From an uncultured Eudoraea sp. (lineage in GTDB: Bacteria > Bacteroidota > Bacteroidia > Flavobacteriales > Flavobacteriaceae), in assembly GCF_947258925.1 (NCBI RefSeq), contig NZ_CAMYKG010000009.1, positions 1 through 63,335 of the forward strand: a stretch of DNA of 63,335 nt, in the 5' to 3' direction. The translations under genes were made by a program, and so were the position numbers. The notes below the pieces were generated by a model. The model ran no database searches. It was not told where the DNA came from and was given only the letters and a program-made list of their open reading frames with translations. Positions 8,639-17,373 of this stretch are shown here, one piece after another. Positions within the stretch are counted from its first letter, which is position 1, and every line of letters starts with the position of its first letter.

Positions 8639-9628
8639 CTATCCCATTAGTTTCACGGCATCTTTCGCAAAGTAGCTGGCGATGATATCCGCACCAGCTC
8701 TTTTAATCGAGATCAATTGTTCCATCATAACGGCGTCATGATCTAACCAACCTTTTGCAGCGGCGGCCTTGAGCATGGCATATTCTCCTGATACCTGGTA
8801 GACTGCCACAGGCACTTCCACTTCATTTTTGATTTCCCTCACAATATCCAGATAACAAATTCCGGGTTTAATCATAACTATATCCGCGCCCTCATCAACA
8901 TCCATATGAGCTTCTTTAATGGCCTCTATTCTGTTAGATGGGTCCATTTGGTAGGTTTGCTTATCCTTAGGTACATTGTCTTTATCCACAGGTGCAGATT
9001 CCAGCGCATCACGAAACGGGCCGTAGAAACCACTTGCATACTTTGCGCAGTAAGACATAATTCCTGTATTTGTCAATTCTTCATCCTCAAGAGCTTCTCT
9101 TATAATTTGGATTCTGCCATCCATCATATCACTTGGTGCAACAAAGTCTGCTCCCGCCTCAGCATGAGAAATACTCATCTGTGCTAAGATCTCACTGGTT
9201 TCATCATTGAGGATTTGACCATCAGCTACTATCCCATCGTGTCCGAGCGAAGAATAAGGGTCCAGGGCAACATCTGTCATAACCAACATCTCCGGACATG
9301 CACTTTTCACCGTATTAATAGCGCGTTGCATTAGCCCATGTTCGTTTAGGGCCTCAGTTCCCTTATTATCCTTTAGTGATTCAGGCACTTTTACAAAAAG
9401 TAGAACCGCACATAGGCCCATATTCCATAGCTCTTTCGCTTCTTTACCTAAATTATCCAGACTTAATCTATAATAATTAGGCATCGATGGAATTTCCTCT
9501 TTAACCGAGTGACCTTCCACAACAAATAGTGGAACCAAAAAATCGCTGGGGGTTAAAATTGTTTCGCGCACCAAATGTCTGATGGCATTGTTTGCTCGTA
9601 ATCTTCTATTTCTTCGAAGTGGATACAT
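8639..9628 (-). CDS. hemB: Delta-aminolevulinic acid dehydratase (porphobilinogen synthase)
   Basis: Condenses two 5-aminolevulinate molecules into porphobilinogen in the cytoplasm. The 329-residue protein has both Schiff-base lysines: K196 in SYCAKYASGFYGPFRDA and K254 in VMIKPG. The metal loop at 119-132 reads DVALDPYSSLGHDG, where the three Cys of zinc-dependent enzymes are replaced by Ala/Asp residues. This is the Mg2+-dependent (or metal-independent) type. It is the last heme gene of the hemACDEF-B run, following the PhzF-like gene. Confidence 0.97.
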   Translation of the reverse strand: MYPLRRNRRLRANNAIRHLVRETILTPSDFLVPLFVVEGHSVKEEIPSMPNYYRLSLDNLGKEAKELWNMGLCAVLLFVKVPESLKDNKGTEALNEHGLMQRAINTVKSACPEMLVMTDVALDPYSSLGHDGIVADGQILNDETSEILAQMSISHAEAGADFVAPSDMMDGRIQIIREALEDEELTNTGIMSYCAKYASGFYGPFRDALESAPVDKDNVPKDKQTYQMDPSNRIEAIKEAHMDVDEGADIVMIKPGICYLDIVREIKNEVEVPVAVYQVSGEYAMLKAAAAKGWLDHDAVMMEQLISIKRAGADIIASYFAKDAVKLMG

Positions 9629-9670
9629 TGACTTAATTTTAAGTTTAAAGGTAACAGAAATGCGGGTATT

Positions 9671-10459
9671 CTATAAAATAATCTCACCTTTTAAATAGGG
9701 AACTGCTTTTCCTGCAATTTTTACCCTGCTGTCCAGGAATTCACAAAAAATATCGCCTCCTCTTTTAGAGAGTTGTTTTGCGGTAAGCTTTGATTTGCCC
9801 ATAACTTTTGCCCAATAAGGAATAAGGCTCGTATGAGCGGAACCGGTCACCGGATCTTCATTAACGCCGCATTGGGGAGCAAAAAAGCGGGACACAAAAT
9901 CTGTGCTATCCCCTGGAGCAGATACTATTATACCTCTGGCTTCAACCTGATTTAAAAGAAAGAAATTTGGGGTTATATCTTCTATCTGACGCTGATTTTC
10001 ATAAATGAGAAGATAGTCCGTCTTTCCTTTTAATGTATATAACGGCTTTTTTCCTATTGCTTCGTTAATAGCTTGTACGGGTTCTGAATTTTTAATTTCA
10101 TCTGCAGGGAAATCCATGATTAACAAGCCATTTTTACCTTTTTCCACCGCTAACTTCCCACTTCTCGGGGAGAAAAACTCAATTTTAGATTCATTATGCT
10201 CGTAATAATTATAAATGACAAAAGCTGTGGCAAGGGTAGCATGGCCGCACAAATCTACCTCCAACTCGGGTGTGAACCATCTTATGATATATTCGGCACC
10301 CTTTTTAACAGCGAAGGCGGTCTCCGCAAGGTTATTTTCCATAGCAATCTTTTGCATTAGGTCATCTTCTATCCAGCTATCCAGAATACATACGGCAGCA
10401 GGATTTCCGGAATATAACTGACCGGTAAATGCATCTATTTGATATATTTTTTGTTTCAT
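9671..10459 (-). CDS. PhzF family isomerase/epimerase-like protein
   Basis: A 262-residue member of the PhzF/diaminopimelate epimerase-like fold. Diagnostic blocks are the N-terminal YQIDAFTGQLYSGNPAAV, the catalytic-Glu context NNLAETAF, LCGHATLATAF and the C-terminal GVNEDPVTGSAHTSL. PhzF itself acts in phenazine synthesis, but most relatives, including this one with no phenazine genes nearby, have unknown substrates. It is inserted between hemF and hemB with short spacers (about 40 bases on each side), so it is probably cotranscribed with heme genes. A role in heme synthesis is not implied by the family. Confidence 0.9.
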   Translation of the reverse strand: MKQKIYQIDAFTGQLYSGNPAAVCILDSWIEDDLMQKIAMENNLAETAFAVKKGAEYIIRWFTPELEVDLCGHATLATAFVIYNYYEHNESKIEFFSPRSGKLAVEKGKNGLLIMDFPADEIKNSEPVQAINEAIGKKPLYTLKGKTDYLLIYENQRQIEDITPNFFLLNQVEARGIIVSAPGDSTDFVSRFFAPQCGVNEDPVTGSAHTSLIPYWAKVMGKSKLTAKQLSKRGGDIFCEFLDSRVKIAGKAVPYLKGEIIL

Positions 10460-10499
10460 AATTAAACCGTATTCACATTATAATTAGAAATTAAATGCG

Positions 10500-11402
10500 T
10501 TAAACCCACGATTTTGGATTTTCTAAGACTTCTAATAAAACAGCCTCCTCGCTTCCTTCTTCAGGATGATGATCATATTTCCACTGAACATGTGGCGGTA
10601 AGCTCATAAGGATACTTTCAATACGGCCATTTGTTTTTAATCCGAATAGTGTTCCCTTATCGTGAACCAAATTAAATTCAACATAGCGGCCACGACGAAT
10701 TTCCTGCCAAGTCCTTTGCTTATTGCTATAGCTGAGATTTTTTCTTTTTATAACAATAGGTATATAGGCTTTTAAAAACCCGTTGGCAACCTCAGTGACA
10801 AAATCATACCAGTTTTCAATACTCATTGTCTCCGTGACTTTGCAGTAATCAAAAAATAAGCCTCCTACACCTCGAGCTTCATTTCTATGACTATTCCAGA
10901 AATAGTCATCACATTTCTTTTTATAAATTTTATAAAAATTGGGATCATGGGCATCACAAGATGCTTTACAAACGGAATGAAAATGCCTGACGTCTTCCTC
11001 AAACAGATAATAGGGTGTAAGATCCAGACCACCTCCGAACCATTGATCAACTATTGCCCCTTCTTTATCATACATTTCAAAATAGCGCCAATTGGCATGT
11101 ACCGTTGGAACCATGGGATTTACAGGATGGAGCACAAGACTTAGTCCGCATGCATAGAAGTCAGCATCCACAACACCAAAATAGGTTTGCATACTCTTGG
11201 GGAGTTCACCATGAACAGCGGATATGTTTACGCCACCTTTTTCAAAGACCCCTCCATTCTCAATCACCCTGGTACGGCCACCACCTCCTTCGGGCCGTTT
11301 CCAAAGATCTTCATGAAACTTAGCAGAACCATCAATTTCCTCTAATTTGGACGTGATAGTTTCCTGGAGCTCTTCTATAAAGGAGTAGAATTTATTTTTC
11401 AT
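10500..11402 (-). CDS. hemF: Oxygen-dependent coproporphyrinogen III oxidase
   Basis: Converts coproporphyrinogen III to protoporphyrinogen IX using O2. The 300-residue length is normal. Family blocks are seen: a GGGGRTR region, AVHGELP, HPVNPMVPTVHANWRYFE, WFGGGLDLTPYYLFEED, the RRGRYVEFNLVHDKGT block and the terminal YDHHPEEGSEE. The presence of the aerobic enzyme fits an aerobic organism. It is separated from hemE by 132 bases, the largest gap in the heme run, and is followed by the PhzF-like gene. Confidence 0.97.
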   Translation of the reverse strand: MKNKFYSFIEELQETITSKLEEIDGSAKFHEDLWKRPEGGGGRTRVIENGGVFEKGGVNISAVHGELPKSMQTYFGVVDADFYACGLSLVLHPVNPMVPTVHANWRYFEMYDKEGAIVDQWFGGGLDLTPYYLFEEDVRHFHSVCKASCDAHDPNFYKIYKKKCDDYFWNSHRNEARGVGGLFFDYCKVTETMSIENWYDFVTEVANGFLKAYIPIVIKRKNLSYSNKQRTWQEIRRGRYVEFNLVHDKGTLFGLKTNGRIESILMSLPPHVQWKYDHHPEEGSEEAVLLEVLENPKSWV

Positions 11403-11437
11403 ATGATCTTGTAAATAATTTCATATCAAGGGGTTGT

Positions 11438-11491
11438 TCATTCTGTGGGATATAGCTTTTTAACAAAATCTTTTTCCATGTATACCCGCAT
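11438..11491 (-). other. Possible 17-codon leader ORF between hemE and hemF
   Basis: The 132-base hemE-hemF spacer contains a small open frame with an ATG at 11491, encoding MRVYMEKDFVKKLYPTE. It may be random, a leader peptide, or a remnant of a gene lost from this position. No ribosome-binding signal can be used as support in this phylum. Confidence 0.15.
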
Positions 11492-11534
11492 TTTTCCGAT
11501 ACCCTAACTTTATAAATTAAAAGACCTTGCTATC

Positions 11535-12563
11535 TTAGGGCTTGTAGTCTTTTACGGCTTCAATGAATGCCTTTGCGTTTTCCACGGGAACATTGGGTAG
11601 AATTCCGTGACCCAAATTAACTACATATCTATCTTTTCCAAATTCATCAATCATCTGAGTGACCATTTTTTTAATCACCTCCGGGGGGGATAATAATCTT
11701 GATGGATCAAAATTTCCCTGTAATGTGATATTCCCTCCAGTTAAATATCTGGCATTCCTGGCAGAGCATGTCCAATCCACCCCGATCGCTGTCGCACCAG
11801 ATTTGGCCATATCACCTAAAGCAAACCAACAGCCCTTACCAAAAACGATTACCTCGGTCTCATCTTTGAGTGCGTCGATTATTTGCTGGATATAGTTCCA
11901 GGAAAATTCTTTATAGTCAACTGGTGAAAGCATACCGCCCCAGGAATCAAAAACCTGAACTGCGTTGACACCTGCTTTCACTTTAGCTTTCAAATACGAG
12001 ATAGTTGTATCGGTAATTTTCTGCAATAAATTATGCGCGGCTACTGGTTGTGTAAAACAGAATTCTTTGGCCTTATCAAAGGTTTTACTTCCTTGCCCCT
12101 GTACACAATAGCAAAGAATAGTCCATGGGGATCCTGCAAAGCCTATCAGTGGAATCTCATCCTGTAATTTCTCCTTAGTTGCAACAATAGCCTGCATTAC
12201 ATAATCTAACTCCTTATTAACATCAGGGACCAATACCCGGTCTACATCTTTTCCGGAGCGAATAGGTTGGGGCAAATAAGGCCCGAAATCCGGCTTCATT
12301 TGCACTTCGATCTGCATGGCTTGAGGGATTACAAGAATATCGCTAAAAAGAATGGCAGCATCCATACCAAAACGCCTGATAGGCTGGACAGTAATTTCAG
12401 AAGCTAGTTCCGGAGTTTGACATCTTGTAAAGAAATCATATTTCTCCTTAATTTTCATAAATTCAGGCAGGTATCTACCTGCCTGTCGCATCATCCACAC
12501 GGGAGGACGCTCTACTGTTTCACCTCGTAATGCTCTTAAAAACAGATCGTTTTTTATACTCAT
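11535..12563 (-). CDS. hemE: Uroporphyrinogen decarboxylase
   Basis: Decarboxylates the four acetate side chains of uroporphyrinogen III to give coproporphyrinogen III. The 342-residue protein shows the N-terminal signature [15 protein letters not shown] (catalytic Arg), the second signature [20 protein letters not shown], the catalytic Asp in ILFSDIL, and a C-terminal [14 protein letters not shown]. The start codon lies one base after the hemD stop, implying translational coupling within the hemACDE operon. Confidence 0.97.
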   Translation of the reverse strand: MSIKNDLFLRALRGETVERPPVWMMRQAGRYLPEFMKIKEKYDFFTRCQTPELASEITVQPIRRFGMDAAILFSDILVIPQAMQIEVQMKPDFGPYLPQPIRSGKDVDRVLVPDVNKELDYVMQAIVATKEKLQDEIPLIGFAGSPWTILCYCVQGQGSKTFDKAKEFCFTQPVAAHNLLQKITDTTISYLKAKVKAGVNAVQVFDSWGGMLSPVDYKEFSWNYIQQIIDALKDETEVIVFGKGCWFALGDMAKSGATAIGVDWTCSARNARYLTGGNITLQGNFDPSRLLSPPEVIKKMVTQMIDEFGKDRYVVNLGHGILPNVPVENAKAFIEAVKDYKP

Positions 12564-12564
12564 A

Positions 12565-13245
12565 TTATTTTTCTATGCTCAAATTATAATGAAATGTCAC
12601 CCTTTTCAGCAGGCTTTCTATAGTAGGGTTATCAGCAACTACGATAGAATCTGTATGTAAAGCTGCTTCTCTTGCGGTGGTATCACCTATGCAAAATGCT
12701 GTACTTTTACCCAGTTCATTTGCTGAAGTAAAGCTCTGCACTCCACTTGGGCTAAAAAATAAAATCCCATCAAAAGACTCTGAAAATTGTTGAGGTATCA
12801 GTATGGTTTGGTAGACCTCAAGTTCCTTAAAATGAAGCTTGTTTTTTATTAAAATTTCAGGTAAATCATTAAGCCTTCTATTTCCACAAAAGAATAAAAA
12901 AGAATCATTTTTATAATTTTTTGATATAAAATAGCCTAATTCCGATGCATTTTTGGTCATTTTAATCACTTTGTGGTCATTTTCTTCCAAAAGGAGTTTT
13001 GTCTTTTCGCCTACACAAAAACAGCTTTTAGTTAACTCTTTATTTTTAAGGTAAAGCGATTCCCGTTTTAAAAACGATTTGACGGCATTCTGACTTGTAA
13101 AAATATAATGATCAAAATTGTCGTCTAATTGGAATTCTTTAAAATGGACTCTTATGGCTTCGTATTCCTGAAAATGCAAACCGGCATTAGTTAAAAACTT
13201 CTTTTGATCAGTACTAAGGAGTCTTGTGGAAAGGAGGTTTATCAT
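12565..13245 (-). CDS. hemD: Uroporphyrinogen-III synthase
   Basis: Cyclises hydroxymethylbilane with D-ring inversion to uroporphyrinogen III. HemD sequences are poorly conserved; this 226-residue protein fits by length, by the characteristic [10 protein letters not shown] and [10 protein letters not shown] blocks at the domain cores, by the [11 protein letters not shown] block near the C-terminus, and above all by its place between hemC and hemE. Its start overlaps the hemC stop by four bases (ATGA), a translational coupling arrangement. Confidence 0.92.
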   Translation of the reverse strand: MINLLSTRLLSTDQKKFLTNAGLHFQEYEAIRVHFKEFQLDDNFDHYIFTSQNAVKSFLKRESLYLKNKELTKSCFCVGEKTKLLLEENDHKVIKMTKNASELGYFISKNYKNDSFLFFCGNRRLNDLPEILIKNKLHFKELEVYQTILIPQQFSESFDGILFFSPSGVQSFTSANELGKSTAFCIGDTTAREAALHTDSIVVADNPTIESLLKRVTFHYNLSIEK

Positions 13246-14156
13246 TGGTTTAAACTGACTTTTATTTCCCGCATCAATTCTTCTCCTCCATTCATAAGTA
13301 ACGCCCTGGCGCTTGTTTTACCAAAACCATCAACTTGAGTGAGCTCTATTTTCTCGTTGATGCTGACCGTGCGTTGACCATCAAGAGAAAGTAAAATACC
13401 CTTAAAATGCAAAAACTGATTCTCAATTGTAGCCAAGGCCCCGATTGGTGCCGTACAACCACCTTCCAATTCATTTAAGAACTCGCGTTCTACCCTGGTG
13501 CAAATTTCTGTTCTTTTGTGATTTATTGAGGCAAGTGCCTCCTTGCTAAACTGATCCTCTTTTTTTGTAACTGCCATCATGGCCCCCTGTGCAGGAGCTG
13601 GGATCATCCAGTTAAGCTCTGTATAGTTTGCAGGCACCTTCTTTAACCGTTCCAAACCTGCGGCTGCAAATACTGCTGCATTCCAGGAATTGTCTTCCAG
13701 TTTTTTTAGACGTGTGTTTACATTCCCCCTTAGGCCAACTACTTCATGTAAGGGATAGCGATGCAGCCATTGCGCTTTTCTTCTTAAACTTCCGGTAGCT
13801 ATAATTCCTTCAGTGTTTAGAAAATCTAATCCTTTATGTACTAGAATATCTTTATAATTACCGCGTTTCAATACGGCTGCCTGAATAATTCCATTTGGTA
13901 AAACCGTGGGAACATCTTTCATAGAATGTACTGCAATATCAATTTTACCGGAAAGGAGTGCCATGTCCAGGGTCTTTGTGAATATTCCGGTAATCCCCAT
14001 GGAATAAAGAGGTTGAGTTAAGTCCAAATCCCCATCAGATTTTACGGGGATTAATTGTGCCGAATACCCCAGCCCTTCAAGTTTTTTCTTAACGTCATTC
14101 GCCTGCCATAGTGCAAGTTCACTATCGCGTGTCCCAATTCGAAAAACATTTTTCAT
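13242..14156 (-). CDS. hemC: Hydroxymethylbilane synthase (porphobilinogen deaminase)
   Basis: Polymerises four porphobilinogens into hydroxymethylbilane. The 304-residue protein has the N-terminal IGTRDSELALWQA, the catalytic-Asp block AVHSMKDVPT (Asp81), RGNVNTRL, and the dipyrromethane-cofactor cysteine C234 in LEGGCTAPIGA. The start codon shares its A with the hemA stop (TAATG), and the stop overlaps the hemD start. Confidence 0.97.
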   Translation of the reverse strand: MKNVFRIGTRDSELALWQANDVKKKLEGLGYSAQLIPVKSDGDLDLTQPLYSMGITGIFTKTLDMALLSGKIDIAVHSMKDVPTVLPNGIIQAAVLKRGNYKDILVHKGLDFLNTEGIIATGSLRRKAQWLHRYPLHEVVGLRGNVNTRLKKLEDNSWNAAVFAAAGLERLKKVPANYTELNWMIPAPAQGAMMAVTKKEDQFSKEALASINHKRTEICTRVEREFLNELEGGCTAPIGALATIENQFLHFKGILLSLDGQRTVSINEKIELTQVDGFGKTSARALLMNGGEELMREIKVSLNQ

Positions 14157-15409
14157 TAGGAGTTTAATTCTAGTTGAAAGACCCTCTGTATGAGTTCCAA
14201 GCTATCATCAGCTTCATTCTCGGAATCCTTCAGATGGTTGGCAAATTGTTTGGTAATCTTATGTATAATTCTTTCTGAGATGATATCGGCATGTTCTGCA
14301 TTGAAATCCGTAATCTTCTTAGACTGAAAATCCAGTTCTTCCTCTTTTATTGATTTAAGTTTCTTTTTAAGAGCACTTATGACAGGAGCAAATTTTCTGG
14401 ATTCGAGCCAGCTGTTAAAATCAGATTTTACCTCATCTATTATTGTTTCAGCCTGAGGGATGTATTGTTTTCTTCGTTCAAGGGTTTCGTCGGTAATTTG
14501 CGAAAGATGATCCAGGTGCAATACTGTTACATCATCTACCTCAGGTACACTATCGGCTACATTTTTGGGGATTGATAAATCCAGGATCAGAAGTGGTTTA
14601 TTTGTATAAATTAGCTCCTTGGAAATAGTCGGGGTATTTGCTCCGGTTGCCACGATTAGAACATCAGCCTTTCGAATTTCCGTTTGCAAATCTCCGAAAT
14701 CTTTTACCACAAGATTGAATTTCCCCGCAATTTTTTCAGCTTTGGTTTTTGTTCTGTTAATTAGCGTTATGTGCGAATGATTGGTATGTTTAATAAGGTT
14801 TTCACAAGTATTTCTACCTATTTTCCCAGTTCCAAAAAGTAAAATATTTTTATCCGCGATATTCGGGACGTTTTTTAATATGTACTGCACAGATGCGAAT
14901 GCAACGGAAGTAGCCCCCGAAGAGATTTCGGTTTCATTTTTAATTCGTTTACTGGCCTGAATGACAGAATTAATAAGCCGTTCAAAAAAGTGATTGGTAA
15001 GATCATGTTTTTTGGAGCGGGAGAAACTTCGCTTTAATTGACTTATAATTTCAAAATCTCCTAAAATTTGGCTATCCAAGCCTGTGCCCACAAGAAACAA
15101 ATGATTAATTGCTTCATAATTCTTAAATACGTAAGCTACTTCCTGAAATTCTTCAATTGATCCTTTGGAATGATCACAAAGAAGTTTAATTAATTGAAAG
15201 GGGTGCTGTGCAAAGCCGTGCAATTCTGTTCGATTGCAAGTAGAAATAATCAGAAGTCCATCAATCCCAACAGATTTAGCTTCGGATAATAGCGCATCCG
15301 TCGCTTCACGGTCTAAGCTAAATTTTCCCCTTGTAACGGCATCAGCATTTTTATAGCTCAACCCTACCGTATAGAAAGAATTATGTTTGGAGATATGATA
15401 CCTCTTCAT
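14156..15409 (-). CDS. hemA: Glutamyl-tRNA reductase
   Basis: Reduces glutamyl-tRNA(Glu) to glutamate-1-semialdehyde, the first committed step of C5-pathway tetrapyrrole synthesis. The 417-residue protein has the catalytic Cys58 in ISTCNRTEL, a NADPH-binding domain around LLFGTGKIGRNTCENL, the LILDLSIPKNV block, and a C-terminal helical dimerisation region. The partner glutamate-1-semialdehyde aminomutase is not in this window. It is the first gene of the minus-strand heme run and is divergent from an AraC-type regulator; a TATTTTTG -7 element lies upstream. Confidence 0.97.
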   Translation of the reverse strand: MKRYHISKHNSFYTVGLSYKNADAVTRGKFSLDREATDALLSEAKSVGIDGLLIISTCNRTELHGFAQHPFQLIKLLCDHSKGSIEEFQEVAYVFKNYEAINHLFLVGTGLDSQILGDFEIISQLKRSFSRSKKHDLTNHFFERLINSVIQASKRIKNETEISSGATSVAFASVQYILKNVPNIADKNILLFGTGKIGRNTCENLIKHTNHSHITLINRTKTKAEKIAGKFNLVVKDFGDLQTEIRKADVLIVATGANTPTISKELIYTNKPLLILDLSIPKNVADSVPEVDDVTVLHLDHLSQITDETLERRKQYIPQAETIIDEVKSDFNSWLESRKFAPVISALKKKLKSIKEEELDFQSKKITDFNAEHADIISERIIHKITKQFANHLKDSENEADDSLELIQRVFQLELNS

Positions 15410-15428
15410 TAATTGTCAATATAGCTCA

Positions 15429-15436
15429 CAAAAATA
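15429..15436 (-). promoter_or_regulatory. Bacteroidota -7 promoter element of hemA
   Basis: Minus-strand TATTTTTG matches TAnnTTTG and lies about 20 bases before the hemA ATG, giving a leader of roughly 13 bases. It is the only convincing promoter seen before the hemACDE genes. Confidence 0.55.
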
Positions 15437-15569
15437 ATAGCATCCAAGGAATAAAAATAACGCTGGCGGTACAAAATTTATCGCTCTAAGTTTTTTTTAC
15501 ATAAAAATCTCTCAAATTTTACAAAAACCCTTACTTTTATGCCCTTAACAGATATCAACAAGCTTTTTA

Positions 15570-15586
15570 TTTAGAATCTATCTAAA
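15570..15586. promoter_or_regulatory. Inverted repeat next to the AraC-type regulator start
   Basis: TTTAGA and TCTAAA are perfect 6-base arms with a 5-base spacer, ending four bases before the regulator's ATG. It may be an autoregulatory operator; this is inference from position and symmetry only. Confidence 0.35.
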
Positions 15587-15589
15587 TAG

Positions 15590-16498
15590 ATGGTTCATGA
15601 ATTCACGAAAATGGTGGACAAAAACATCGCTCAAGGTTCTTTTAGAGAAGTCCTGATAAACGAAGATTTTTATGTTTTAAAAATCCAAAACGAAAGCCCG
15701 GAGGTTCAAAAGGTTATACGTGATATTGATAGCAGCTATATACAATTTCACTTCTGCCTTAAAGGGAACGCTAAATTTATCTTCAGCGGAGGCCATTATG
15801 CGCTTGAGGTAACAGAAGAAAATTCTTTGCTATTGTATAACACACAATTAGACCTTCCTATGAACCTGGAACTTAACGGTAATTCATGGATGGTATCGAT
15901 TATAATGACAATAAGAAGGTTTCACTCTCTATTTTCCAAAGAGGCAGATTATATTCCTTTTTTAAGTGAAGACAACAAGGAGAAAAAATATTATGCACAG
16001 GAAAGTGTAACTCCCGCCATCGCGGTCATCCTAAGCCAGATAATTAATTATAACCTGCATCCATCCATTAAGTCGCTTTATATTAAAGCTAAGGTATACG
16101 AGCTTATCGCATTGTATTTTAACAAAAGTGAAGATGCAGATTTGGAACAATGTCCCTTCCTCGTAGACGAGGATAATATAAAACGAATAAGGCAGGCCAA
16201 GGAAATCATGATACAAAGAATGGCAGAACCTCCTACCCTGGCTCAACTATCCGAAGAGATTGGCCTTCCACTAAAAAAATTAAAAGAGGGATTTAAACAA
16301 GTGTATGGGGAACCCGTATTTAGTTTTTTGTTTGATTATAAAATGGACTTCGCCCGTAAAATGCTTGAATCTGGTGAGTATAATGTAAATGAAGTTGGGC
16401 ATAGAATTGGTTATAGTACATCCAGCCATTTTATTGCTTCCTTTAAAAAGAAATATGGGACTACTCCAAAGAAATATTTAATGTCATTGCAGAATTAA
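15590..16498 (+). CDS. AraC family transcriptional regulator
   Basis: A 302-residue regulator with an N-terminal cupin-like sensor half and a C-terminal AraC/XylS double helix-turn-helix (about 205-300). The first HTH lies in TLAQLSEEIGLPLKKLKEGFK, broken here as ..LAQLSEEIG and LKEGFKQVYG. The second lies in VNEVGHRIGYSTSSHFIASFKKKYGTTPKKY, with the family signature GYSTSSHFIASFKKKYG. It is divergent from hemA across 180 bases, an arrangement that suggests control of the heme genes; the ligand is unknown. The ATG at 15590 follows an inverted repeat. Confidence 0.92.
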   Translation: MVHEFTKMVDKNIAQGSFREVLINEDFYVLKIQNESPEVQKVIRDIDSSYIQFHFCLKGNAKFIFSGGHYALEVTEENSLLLYNTQLDLPMNLELNGNSWMVSIIMTIRRFHSLFSKEADYIPFLSEDNKEKKYYAQESVTPAIAVILSQIINYNLHPSIKSLYIKAKVYELIALYFNKSEDADLEQCPFLVDEDNIKRIRQAKEIMIQRMAEPPTLAQLSEEIGLPLKKLKEGFKQVYGEPVFSFLFDYKMDFARKMLESGEYNVNEVGHRIGYSTSSHFIASFKKKYGTTPKKYLMSLQN

Positions 16499-16549
16499 TT
16501 GTATTATTCAAATAAATTTTTAAGATTTAATCATCTATATAACACACTC

Positions 16550-17317
16550 ATGAAAATACCTGGAAGATTTATTGCCGCTTTGCTTTTTTGTGTCTTGTTC
16601 ATCACATTTTCTCAATCGCAAACAAAAGAAGAGAATATACCTTTAATAAAAGAAGATATGGCTCAAATTCTGGTCTATACAAAAACTATGGGGTATAGGC
16701 ACAAATCCATTGAAAAAGGGGTAAGTACCCTTAAAAATCTAGGATTAACGAATAATTTTTCAATTGTTCAAACAGAAGATTCATTGCAATTCAATGATGC
16801 TAATTTAAAAAAATATGATTTGGTCTTATTCTTAAGTACAACTTTAGATGTTTTGGGTCCTGATGGGGAAAAAGCATTTAAAACGTACATCAATAATGGG
16901 GGTAATTATATGGGTATTCATGCAGCAAGCGACACAGAATATGACTGGCCCTGGTATGGTAAATTAGTAGGGGCATATTTTACAAGTCACCCGAACAACC
17001 CGAATGTCAGAGAGGCCAAAATGAATGTCGTTGACAAAAAACACCCGGCTACAGCGCATTTAAAGGACAGCTGGGTGCGCACTGATGAATGGTACAACTA
17101 CAAGCTTGTAAATACAGAGATGCAGGTACTGATTTTCCTGGATGAATCTTCTTATGAAGGAGGTACAAACGGTGATAATCATCCAATTGCCTGGTATCAT
17201 GAGTTTGATGGGGGACGTGTCTTTTATACAGGAGGGGGTCATACGGAGGAATCCTATGATGAACCCGATTTTCAAAAACATTTGTTGGGGGGTATAAATT
17301 ATTGTCTGGGGAGATAG
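16550..17317 (+). CDS. ThuA domain-containing secreted protein
   Basis: A protein of 255 residues with a signal peptide (MKIPGRFIAALLFCVLF, cleavage near SQSQT) and a ThuA-like domain of the glutamine amidotransferase-like fold. Family blocks are VYTKTMGYRHKSIEKG, GGNYMGIHAAS, a WYGKLVGAYFTSHP stretch, HPIAWYHEFDGGRVFYTGGGH and a terminal GGINYCLG. ThuA proteins are linked to sugar (trehalose, ketoglycoside) metabolism, but biochemistry is sparse. The ATG at 16550 is preferred over the upstream TTG at 16499 because it starts the signal peptide. It follows the AraC-type regulator by 51 bases. Confidence 0.88.
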   Translation: MKIPGRFIAALLFCVLFITFSQSQTKEENIPLIKEDMAQILVYTKTMGYRHKSIEKGVSTLKNLGLTNNFSIVQTEDSLQFNDANLKKYDLVLFLSTTLDVLGPDGEKAFKTYINNGGNYMGIHAASDTEYDWPWYGKLVGAYFTSHPNNPNVREAKMNVVDKKHPATAHLKDSWVRTDEWYNYKLVNTEMQVLIFLDESSYEGGTNGDNHPIAWYHEFDGGRVFYTGGGHTEESYDEPDFQKHLLGGINYCLGR

Positions 17318-17373
17318 CTGCAGTTCTCTGTAAAAATTCAGATATCCAAATCAAAAGAAATACAAGTAATTGG

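Noticed and set aside
9671..10459. PhzF-like gene as evidence for phenazine synthesis
   Set aside because: No other phenazine genes are present, and most PhzF-family proteins act in other, unknown reactions.
16499..16549. N-terminal extension of the ThuA-like protein
   Set aside because: It begins with TTG directly after the AraC-type stop codon and would place 17 residues before a clean signal peptide.
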